Of a stretch of DNA of 9,586 nt, positions 1 through 6,600 are shown in pieces; positions within the stretch are counted from its first letter, which is position 1; the number at the start of each line of letters is the position of its first letter. Both the position numbers and the translations under genes were made by a program. The stretch is taken from positions 1 to 9,586 of the forward strand of contig JAEDGW010000100.1 of assembly GCA_016297325.1 (NCBI GenBank), given 5' to 3'. This DNA comes from Coprococcus sp. GTDB lineage: Bacteria; Bacillota; Clostridia; Lachnospirales; Lachnospiraceae. The notes below the pieces were generated by a model. The model was not told the DNA's origin and did no database searches. It saw nothing but the letters and a program-made list of their open reading frames with translations.

Positions 1-303
1 GACGCGTCGGGGGTGATGACGGAGTTTCCTGACGGCTATACAGGTAAATACAGGAGCCTGTACGAAGATAGTATGGATATAGCTAAAGAAAATTTTGATC
101 AAATATCGGATTTGATTCATTTTGTATTGATAAATGAAATTTCATCAATTCAATTGTTGATGGGCAAGGACAAAGATATGTTGTTTAGCATCAATAACAG
201 AAATTCTATAGAGGTTATAAATGCAACTTCTGATCAGTTAGATTTGATACAAAAATTAGTCATGCAAGAGGGCCTGTATTTGAGAAAATATATAGAAGAG
301 TAA
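1..303 (+). CDS. 3' end of an unrecognised protein gene (partial)
   Basis: The reading frame is open from the first base and ends at TAA 301-303. The first possible starts (GTG 13, ATG 16) have no properly spaced ribosome binding site, so this is more likely the last 100 or so codons of a longer gene cut by the window edge. I do not recognise the family. The visible part is acidic and rich in Ile, Leu, Asp and Asn, and is predicted to be mostly helical (residues of the SLYEDSMDIAKENFDQISDL type), with no signal peptide, membrane segment or known catalytic motif. From about position 60 the DNA is clearly more AT-rich than the downstream hydrolase genes, which hints at a different origin. A small immunity-like or hypothetical cytoplasmic protein is possible, but nothing shows it. 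A strong terminator follows, so this gene is transcriptionally separate from the hydrolase cluster. Confidence 0.55.
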   Translation, partial: DASGVMTEFPDGYTGKYRSLYEDSMDIAKENFDQISDLIHFVLINEISSIQLLMGKDKDMLFSINNRNSIEVINATSDQLDLIQKLVMQEGLYLRKYIEE

Positions 304-316
304 TACGGTGTAAAAG

Positions 317-370
317 GCATCCGTGAACACATCATTAGGTCTTAGAAGATGTGTTTGCGGGTGCTTTTTT
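317..370 (+). terminator. Rho-independent terminator of the first gene
   Basis: The arms 317-333 (GCATCCGTGAACACATC) and 348-364 (GATGTGTTTGCGGGTGC) pair over all 17 positions if three G-U wobbles are allowed, around a 14-base loop. Six T residues (365-370) follow directly. It lies 13 bases after the stop codon of the upstream gene and insulates it from the promoter at 408. Confidence 0.88.
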
Positions 371-407
371 ATTTGCGGGAGTTTTTTGATTTATAAAGCA
401 ATAACAG

Positions 408-436
408 TTGACAATAAAGTTAGTAGCGACTAACAT
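408..436 (+). promoter_or_regulatory. Sigma-A type promoter of the hydrolase cluster
   Basis: The -35 box is a perfect TTGACA (408-413), then a 17-base spacer, then TAACAT (431-436), which matches TATAAT at four of six positions. Transcription would begin near 443, about 33 bases before the first ORF start at 476. No other promoter this good is seen before the hydrolase genes, so the two intact genes probably share it. Confidence 0.72.
419..434 (+). promoter_or_regulatory. Inverted-repeat operator over the -10 box
   Basis: GTTAGT (419-424), AGCG, ACTAAC (429-434) is a perfect 6-bp inverted repeat with a 4-base centre. It covers the end of the spacer and the first four bases of the -10 hexamer, so a bound dimer would block RNA polymerase. 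Size, symmetry and position fit a TetR- or MarR-family repressor site; assigning the family is inference. No such regulator gene is complete in this window. Confidence 0.55.
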
Positions 437-475
437 TGTGGTTGTTAAGAGAATTGGATCAGGGGGATGTAACAA

Positions 476-625
476 ATGAAAGGTTCTGAGACTATAAAAG
501 AAACACTGCACAAGGCGGATTGTGTCTTATATCCGGTTGGTGAAAGAAGAGATAAAGTTGTCATTGTGTTATCAGGCAGCGAGGGCGGTCTGGAGCATAC
601 AGGAAAATGGAGGAAAAAGTTGTGA
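476..625 (+). pseudogene. Amino-terminal stub of a BAAT-like hydrolase
   Basis: ATG 476 has a good ribosome binding site (AGGGGG, 461-466) and opens a 49-codon frame ending at TGA 623-625. Residues 15-40 (…DCVLYPVGERRDKVVIVLSG… and then SEGGL) look like the first beta strands and oxyanion region of acyl-CoA thioester hydrolase/BAAT-type proteins, and parallel residues 12-40 of the hydrolase at 1671. The nucleophile elbow and the rest of the fold are missing. The stop codon overlaps the GTG start of the next gene (GTGA), and the next gene's Shine-Dalgarno lies inside this frame, so the stub is probably still translated and coupled to it. I infer an internal deletion joining an old amino terminus to its own carboxy end. 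It could instead serve as a leader peptide. Catalysis is not expected. Confidence 0.6.
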
Positions 626-1551
626 AAAAACAGTTTTTTGAGATCGAGAAGGACGGATTCTATGGAACATATTACGAGAATCCAAATGGGGCTGACTGTG
701 CATTCATAGGACTGTTTGGAGACGATCCGAATGATTTTATGGCGAAGTGCGGAGCGAAGTGGCTGCACAAAAATGGTGTGAACGCACTCTGTGTATCTCC
801 CGGAAGAAAGAATTACAGCCATGTAAATAATCCACTCGAGAGAATAGAGTCGGCTATCGCATGGCTTAAGAGTCATGAAAACCGGAAAATAGGCATCATG
901 GGAATGAGTACGGCTGGAATGGATTCCCTTGTTGCGGCATCGTATTTCCCGGATATCACATTGACATTTGGACTTACGGCAAGTGATTTTGTATGGCAGG
1001 GATTTGAACAGGGTAATAAAGACGGATGTAAGGAATGGCCGATACCGGGTGCATCGACTCTTTCGTGGAGAGGCGAGCCTCTTGCTTACATGCCATTTGT
1101 GTATGAGCATCCTGTGTACTGGCAGAAAATCGAGGAGGAGACGAAGGACTCCGGTGACATTGAGCGCAGTACCTGTCTGTTTATCGATTCGGAGAAGGCA
1201 AGGGAACATACGGAAGAGGAAATGATCAAGGTCGAGAACATAAAGGGAAAACTGTTTTTGATTGGCGCAGATGATGACTCGTTCTGGGAGGCGGGCAAAT
1301 ACATCCGCAGAATGGATCAGCGTCTGAAGGAGCGCCCACATACATGTGAGTATGTGCCGCTTGTGTATGAGCACGGAACCCATTTTGTTCTGCCGGAATC
1401 GATGCTTCGTATGGCACTTCCGGTTGGACTGAAATTCGTCATGAAGTTTATATTCAAGGCTGCAAAGGATTATCCAAATGAGTGCGAGACGACGAGAAAG
1501 GATATAGACAGAAGACTCTCAGCCGCACTTAAGGAATGGATACAGGAATGA
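622..1551 (+). CDS. Acyl-CoA thioester hydrolase/BAAT C-terminal-type alpha/beta hydrolase
   Basis: A 309-residue cytoplasmic alpha/beta hydrolase with no signal peptide. GTG 622 is chosen as start because GGAGG (609-613) lies 8 bases before it, whereas the in-frame ATG 607 has only AGGA two bases upstream; the resulting MKKQFF start also resembles the MKKSKY of the gene at 1671. The nucleophile elbow is GIMGMSTAG with Ser96, the acid lies in GADDDSFW (Asp217 or Asp218), and the His is in YEHGTHFVLP (His254). This order and spacing match the BAAT C-terminal domain of bacterial thioesterases and acyltransferases, although the elbow is GxSxA rather than the usual GxSxG. Mammalian BAAT uses Cys as nucleophile, so Ser here favours hydrolysis over amino-acid transfer. 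It is the second frame after the promoter and is translationally coupled to the preceding stub. The natural acyl substrate cannot be read from the sequence. Confidence 0.85.
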   Translation: MKKQFFEIEKDGFYGTYYENPNGADCAFIGLFGDDPNDFMAKCGAKWLHKNGVNALCVSPGRKNYSHVNNPLERIESAIAWLKSHENRKIGIMGMSTAGMDSLVAASYFPDITLTFGLTASDFVWQGFEQGNKDGCKEWPIPGASTLSWRGEPLAYMPFVYEHPVYWQKIEEETKDSGDIERSTCLFIDSEKAREHTEEEMIKVENIKGKLFLIGADDDSFWEAGKYIRRMDQRLKERPHTCEYVPLVYEHGTHFVLPESMLRMALPVGLKFVMKFIFKAAKDYPNECETTRKDIDRRLSAALKEWIQE

Positions 1552-1649
1552 AGGAGGCCAGCTTCAGCGTACCAAGACCCTTGGTCAGGGTGATGAATGC
1601 TGTAATTTCCATGTCACACGGATACAAGGACGTTAAAAATAGACTATAG
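1548..1649 (+). CDS. 33-codon small ORF between the two hydrolases
   Basis: ATG 1548 overlaps the stop of the preceding hydrolase (ATGA), and the frame runs to TAG 1647-1649. The peptide begins MKEASFSVPRPLVRVMNAV and ends with KDVKNRL. AAGGAA (1531-1536) lies 11 bases before the start, which is acceptable but not strong. The frame is the same as that of the hydrolase at 1671, separated from it by the TAG and seven further codons. A 10-bp palindrome GACTATAGTC (1642-1651) covers the stop. The residue content looks like real coding sequence, but I do not recognise it. It may be a small coupled protein or the first residues of a gene whose body is lost, like the other fragments of this array. 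Confidence 0.35.
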   Translation: MKEASFSVPRPLVRVMNAVISMSHGYKDVKNRL

Positions 1650-1670
1650 TCCAATAGGAGAAGGGGCTTT

Positions 1671-2543
1671 ATGAAGAAATCAAAATATACATATCTGAAG
1701 GATGGATTTGAGGGGATCTTATATGACACAGAAAGTGAGGATGACAGACTGCTTATCGTCATCCAGGGACTAAAAGGACTGGAACTTCCTGAGAAGTATG
1801 CCGGGCTATTTGCGGAGAAGAGATACTCTGTTCTTGCCATGACGTATTACGGGGCACCGGGACTTCCGGATACCATGAGGGCGATCCCTTTGGAGATGTT
1901 CCAGACTGCTATTGACCGCATGAAGGAGTACGGATCAGGAAAATACAGAAGGTTCGGTATATATGGCAATTCTAAGGGCGCGGGAATGGCGCTGCTTGCT
2001 GCTTCGGTCGTGCCGGATATAAGTCTGGTTATAGCAGCATCAACATTTGGACATATCATGCAGGGCAGTGGCAAGGCTGATCTTGATCCTTGCAAGGCGA
2101 TGGTTTCCTATCGTGGAAAAGACTTTCCGTATGTGTCAAATGCACATATGTTTTCCCATTTCCTGAAAAGATGCATAAAGGAACATCATATGCGCGTGCT
2201 GTACTTCTTTGAAGAGTGGGAGAAAAATGGAACGATAGAGAATGAGATTCCGGTTGAAAAGATATGCGGAGACATTCTTTTCCTCACATCGACTCATGAT
2301 GAATCTGTGCCGTCAAAGCATGACTCAGAGCTGCTTATGGAGAGACTTAAGCGTGAGAACTTTACGTACGGCTACAGGCATATCAATTCGGAGACAGGCA
2401 GCCACAATCTGGGATATTTCCCGGTGAACAATGGTGCACTGCCCAGAGAGAAGAAATTTCCGCAGGAATGTCAGAAGGCGAGGGAAGATACACTTGCGAT
2501 TATATTGAAGACACTCAGTTCGTGGAGTGTAGCAGATTTATAG
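1671..2543 (+). CDS. Second BAAT C-terminal-type acyl-CoA thioester hydrolase
   Basis: A 290-residue soluble alpha/beta hydrolase, a paralogue of the gene at 622. The start has AGGAG (1656-1660) and AAGGGG (1661-1666) ahead of it. Residues 27-40 (LLIVIQGLKGLELP) form the first core strand and oxyanion region. Residues 57-75 (MTYYGAPGLPDTMRAIPLE) match the conserved Y-F/Y-G-x-x-GLP…IPLE stretch of the BAAT C-terminal family. The elbow is GIYGNSKGAG with Ser101 in a regular GxSxG, the acid is Asp210 in TSTHDESVPS, and the base is His245 in GSHNLGY. All three triad residues are therefore present. It probably hydrolyses acyl thioesters or esters in the cytoplasm; the substrate is unknown. It lies 119 bases after the first hydrolase with no strong terminator between, so it is likely transcribed from the promoter at 408. 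Confidence 0.88.
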   Translation: MKKSKYTYLKDGFEGILYDTESEDDRLLIVIQGLKGLELPEKYAGLFAEKRYSVLAMTYYGAPGLPDTMRAIPLEMFQTAIDRMKEYGSGKYRRFGIYGNSKGAGMALLAASVVPDISLVIAASTFGHIMQGSGKADLDPCKAMVSYRGKDFPYVSNAHMFSHFLKRCIKEHHMRVLYFFEEWEKNGTIENEIPVEKICGDILFLTSTHDESVPSKHDSELLMERLKRENFTYGYRHINSETGSHNLGYFPVNNGALPREKKFPQECQKAREDTLAIILKTLSSWSVADL

Positions 2544-2572
2544 TTTAAAACTTATGATATTAACATGGCATA

Positions 2573-2596
2573 GGGCACAGATCTTTATCTGCGCCC
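2573..2596 (+). terminator. Hairpin after the second hydrolase, weak terminator or attenuator
   Basis: GGGCACAGAT (2573-2582) and ATCTGCGCCC (2587-2596) pair over 9 of 10 positions around a CTTT loop. It lies 30 bases after the stop codon at 2543. The sequence after it (TGAGTCTTTG) has only a short broken T stretch, so termination may be partial or the hairpin may protect the 3' end. Confidence 0.4.
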
Positions 2597-2639
2597 TGAG
2601 TCTTTGCTATGGTATATATTTCAGAAATTATAGCTGTGA

Positions 2640-2723
2640 GCTAATCTACCGGAACTCGGACACGGCGGACTTGTATTACTCAGGCCTGAGTTGTTTGAGG
2701 AAATGATGGGGAAGCTTAAGTGA
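2640..2723 (+). pseudogene. Carboxy-terminal remnant of an alpha/beta hydrolase
   Basis: After an in-frame TGA at 2637, the frame reads ANLPELGHGGLVLLRPELF and continues to ...MGKLK with a TGA at 2721-2723. A Gly-His-Gly motif followed by a hydrophobic strand and a final amphipathic helix is the usual end of an alpha/beta hydrolase, with the His as catalytic base. No start codon or ribosome binding site serves it, and the frame is closed just upstream, so it is a relic. It lies directly before the hydrolase at 2759, whose own end is missing. It may be the tail of a lost neighbouring paralogue or the displaced tail of that gene. Confidence 0.45.
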
Positions 2724-2758
2724 GATATGGAAAATATATATTAAGGGGGCAGTGACAA

Positions 2759-3268
2759 ATGAGAGATTTTAAAGCGGAGTACAGGGGTTTTTTGAAGCAA
2801 TATCCGTTTCAGACAATTGACGTTGATGGAATTAAGCTCCGGTATCAGTATGGTGGCAAGGAGGGCGCACCTGTCATTGTATTCTTTCACGGACTGGAAA
2901 TGCATGAGATGTAGATGCCATATGCTTTGCAATTGAAAGAAAACTATCGCTTTTTGAACTATGAGTATCCACAGAATACGATAGTTGCGGATGAGCAGAT
3001 TGATATTACAAAGGCTCTTTTGAAGAAACTTGGAATTGATCAGGTAATACTGCTCGGAGCCAGCGATGGAGGCGTATATGCGCAGATATTTGTAAAGAGA
3101 TTCCCAGAGATGGTGAAGGGGATGTGCATTACGACCACTTTGACAATAGACTCGGATTATATCAGAGATATCCAGAAGGAGAGATTTATAGAGCCGATTT
3201 ATGTAGGACTTCTCAAGCTGCTTCCGGCAAAAACGGTACTAAATGCACTTATAAAAAAGAGTCATTAG
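2759..3268 (+). pseudogene. Alpha/beta hydrolase with in-frame amber codon and truncated end
   Basis: ATG 2759 has a strong ribosome binding site (AAGGGGG, 2743-2749). The frame encodes 51 residues, including the oxyanion-region motif VIVFFHGLE (39-47), then TAG at 2912-2914, then continues in the same frame to a second TAG at 3266-3268. The continuation starts at ATG 2915 but has no ribosome binding site, and carries the nucleophile elbow LLGASDGG with Ser102 and then a helix resembling FVKRFPEMVKGM. Read through, the product would be 169 positions, about 100 fewer than a usual alpha/beta hydrolase, and would lack the acid and the catalytic His. Two independent lesions, the nonsense codon and the missing end, argue for a pseudogene. 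Stop-codon readthrough is an alternative, but the missing triad residues make it unattractive. It belongs to the general alpha/beta hydrolase fold rather than clearly to the BAAT type. Confidence 0.75.
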
Positions 3269-3695
3269 TAAATGATATGTAAGTGAGCATGCTAGAAATC
3301 TGTCAGGCTCGTCAATTGTACACATAGTAGTAGGAGTCAGAAGCTGTTAGCTTGAAACTTGTCAGACTGAAATGGTTAGGTGCAGGATCGTTTGGCGAGA
3401 AGGGGAAGATAATCGAGAAGTGCAGTTTGACGAGAAAGACAATCAATAAAAAGCGCATAATATTTTCGCAAATCAAAAGAAAACCAGGAAAAAGATACAA
3501 AATTATTAGAAATTGTATCTTTTTCCCAGTTTTTATCATTCTAGCGAAAAATTTATGCACTTTTGAATGCTGAGCAAGCTTGCTAACCCACGAACCGGCA
3601 AACAGCAAGCTAAATAAACAGCCATGCCGCCAAGAAGCAGCTTCTGCCATCAATCAGCAGGGCCACCTGAGCGGCAAAGCCGCCCGCGCCCGATA
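3269..3695. other. Non-coding convergent region with several inverted repeats
   Basis: This stretch separates the hydrolase pseudogene (plus) from the end of carB (minus). I see no convincing gene. It holds the terminator hairpin at 3487-3526. It also holds a perfect 12-bp palindrome AGCAAGCTTGCT (3573-3584), whose right two thirds pairs with AGCAAGCT at 3604-3611. A near-continuous palindrome AGAAGCAGCTTCT lies at 3633-3645, and a GC-rich hairpin with arms GAGCGGC and GCCGCCC at 3669-3685, 10 bases past the carB stop, lacks a T tract. The density of repeats in a place with no gene suggests mRNA 3' structures or a dispersed intergenic repeat; the latter is a guess. Confidence 0.5.
3487..3526 (-). 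terminator. Bidirectional terminator between carB and the hydrolases
   Basis: GGAAAAAGATACAA (3487-3500) and TTGTATCTTTTTCC (3513-3526) form a perfect 14-bp stem with a 12-base loop. On the plus strand it is followed by CAGTTTTTATC, and on the minus strand by TGGTTTTCTTTTG, so both sides have T-rich tails. Its position between convergent transcripts fits a shared terminator. It lies about 170 bases beyond the carB stop and 218 beyond the hydrolase stop. Confidence 0.72.
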
Positions 3696-6600
3696 TTACT
3701 CAGCGTCCTTTATCTCACTGTGAAGTTCCTGCAGAGACTTTACATCGCTGTCGCCATGCGCCTGAACGTACAGGATACCCTTTGCGGTTGCTCTTGCGCC
3801 TGCGATTGTTGTCACATAAGGAATCTTAGCCTTGATGGCAGCCTTTCTGAGGTAACTGTCATCGTGGGCACTTTCCTTGCCGCTTGGAGAGTTGATGATA
3901 AGGTCGATATCTCCATTTGTGATGAGATCGTTGATATTTGGTCTGCCCTCGTAGAGCTTTTTGACCATCTCAGCCTTAACGCCAGCCTCTGTGATGATGC
4001 TGTGTGTTCCGCTTGTAGCGAGGATCTTGAAACCAGCCTTCTCGAAGAGCTGTGCGATCTCGATAACTTCATCCTTGTCCTTTCTGTTTACAGAGATGAG
4101 AACAGTTCCGCTTGTAGGCAGGAGAGTCTGTGTAGCCTCCTGAGCCTTGTAGAATGCCTCTCCGTAGTAAGTTGAAAGTCCGAGGACCTCACCTGTAGAT
4201 CTCATCTCAGGCCCTAAGATCGGGTCAACCTCTGGGAACATGTTGAATGGGAATACAGCTTCCTTAACTCCGTAATATGGTATGTGCTGCTCCTTGAGTG
4301 TTGGAACAGGAGATGGTCTTCCTGTGAGCTCTGATGTGATGATATCAGTAGCGATAGGAACCATGCGCACGTTACATACCTTTGATACGAGAGGTACAGT
4401 ACGTGATGCTCTAGGATTTGCCTCAAGAACATATACCTTGCCGTTCTCAATAGCGTACTGCATGTTCATAAGACCTACGACATGCATCTCCTCAGCAATC
4501 TTCTTTGTATATTCTTTGATCGTAGCAACATTCTCAGCAGTGATGTGCACTGAAGGAATGATGCAGGCTGAATCACCTGAGTGAACTCCGGCAAGCTCGA
4601 TGTGCTCCATAACGGCAGGAACAAATGCGTGAGTTCCGTCGCTGATGGCATCTGCCTCACACTCAAGAGCGTGATTCAGGAATCTGTCTATAAGTATAGG
4701 TCTGTCTGGTGTGACACCAACAGCAGCTCTCATGTAACCGTCAAGGCTCTCATCGTCATATACGACTTCCATACCACGTCCGCCGAGAACGTATGATGGA
4801 CGAACCATGACAGGATAGCCGATCTTGTGAGCAATCTCAAGTGCCTCGTCAACAGTAGTAGCCATGCCTGACTCTGGCATAGGGATCTCAAGCTTATCCA
4901 TCATCTCACGGAAGAGATCTCTGTCCTCTGCAAGATCGATGACAGCAGGAGATGTACCGAGGATCTTCACGCCGTTCTTCTCAAGGTCAGAAGCGAGGTT
5001 AAGAGGTGTCTGTCCACCGAACTGTGCGATGACGCCGACAGGCTTCTCCTTGTTGTAAATGCTGAGAACATCCTCAAGTGTAAGTGGCTCAAAGTAGAGC
5101 TTATCTGATGTATCGTAATCAGTTGAAACTGTCTCTGGATTACAGTTTACGATGATAGTCTCAAATCCGAGCTTCTTAAGTGCAAGTGATGCATGTACGC
5201 AGCAGTAGTCAAACTCGATACCCTGACCGATTCTGTTAGGACCGCCGCCGAGGATCATGACCTTTGGCTTGTCCTCATTTACAGGATTGCTGTCAGGTGC
5301 ATTGTATGTAGAGTAGTAGTAAGCACTGTCCTTTGTTCCACTTACGTGTACGCCTTCCCATGCCTCTGTAACGCCGAGCTCGATTCTCTTATTTCTGATA
5401 TCCTCCTCAGGAATCTCAAGGATCTGGCTGAGGTATCTGTCTGAGAAACCGTCCTTCTTGGCGGCTCTAAGTGCTTCGTCAGATGGGAGAGTGCCCTTAT
5501 GTGCTGCGAGAGCTTCCTCCTCCTCAACAAGTTCCTTCATCTGCTGGGCGAAGTAGTGCTTAACCTTTGTTATATCAAATATCTCATCTACTGTAGCGCC
5601 CTTTCTGAGTGCCTCGTACATGATGAAATGTCTGTCGCTTGATGGATGTGCGAGCATGCGCAGAAGCTCATCCTTGCTCTTGGTATTGTAGTCCTTGGCA
5701 TAGCCGAGACCGTATCTTCCTGTCTCAAGGCTTCGGATAGCCTTCTGGAATGCCTCCTTGTAGGTCTTACCGATACTCATGACTTCACCTACGGCACGCA
5801 TCTGTGTTCCGAGCTTATCCTCAACACCCTTGAACTTCTCAAATGCCCAACGGGCAAACTTGATAACCACGTAGTCACCGTCTGGAACATATTTGTCCAG
5901 AGTGCCGTACTTACCACACTCGATATCCTTGAGGGTAAGTCCTGTTGCCAGCATAGCTGATACAAGGGCGATAGGGAAACCTGTAGCCTTTGATGCCAGG
6001 GCAGAAGAACGGGATGTTCTAGGGTTGATCTCGATTACGATGATTCTGTCTGATACAGGATCGTGTGCGAACTGTACATTTGTTCCACCGATTACCTCTA
6101 CAGAGTCAACGATCTTGTATGCCTGCTCCTGAAGTCTCTTCTGAACGTCCTCAGAGATAGTGAGCATAGGAGCGGAGCAGAATGAGTCACCTGTGTGCAC
6201 GCCGAGAGGATCGATGTTCTCGATGAAACAAACAGTGATCATGTTGCCCTCACAGTCACGAACTACCTCAAGCTCAAGCTCCTCCCATCCGAGGATAGAC
6301 TCCTCAACGAGAACCTGGCCTACAAGGCTGGCCTGGAGACCTCTTGCACATACAGTCTTGAGTTCCTCCTTGTTGTATACGAGTCCGCCGCCGGCACCGC
6401 CCATGGTGTAAGCAGGACGAAGAACAACAGGGTAGCCGAGCTGATCTGCGATGGCGAGAGCCTCATCTACAGAGTAGGCAACCTCACTTCTTGCCATTTC
6501 TATTCCGATTGCGTTCATGGATTTCTTGAATTCGATTCTGTCCTCACCGCGCTCAATGGCATCTACCTGAACACCGATGACTTTGACGTTATATTTGTCG

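Noticed and set aside
445..1383. Long open frame of 312 codons on the minus strand opposite the first hydrolase
   Set aside because: It is the mirror of a gene with clear catalytic motifs. Its translation is rich in Cys, Arg and His with no family resemblance, and it would cross the promoter region's transcript antisense.
1529..1840. Minus-strand frame covering the gap between the two hydrolases (contains DMEITAFITLTKGLG)
   Set aside because: It overlaps the start of the second hydrolase antisense and has no ribosome binding site. The plus-strand reading with an ATGA overlap is a better explanation of the coding-like composition.
3352..3573. 73-codon plus-strand frame starting with TTG
   Set aside because: The nearest AGGAG is 15 bases away, and the frame is full of Lys and Ile codons from AT-rich DNA and spans the terminator stem.
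3312..3653. 113-codon minus-strand frame past carB
   Set aside because: It runs through the terminator and the palindromes and lacks a ribosome binding site. The hydrophobic part is what the AT-rich terminator would encode by chance. If the region is a dispersed repeat, similar translated hits may exist without being genes.
3624..4175. 183-codon plus-strand frame over the end of carB
   Set aside because: Most of it lies antisense to the carB regulatory domain, the translation is low-complexity in Cys, Leu and Ser, and no ribosome binding site precedes it.
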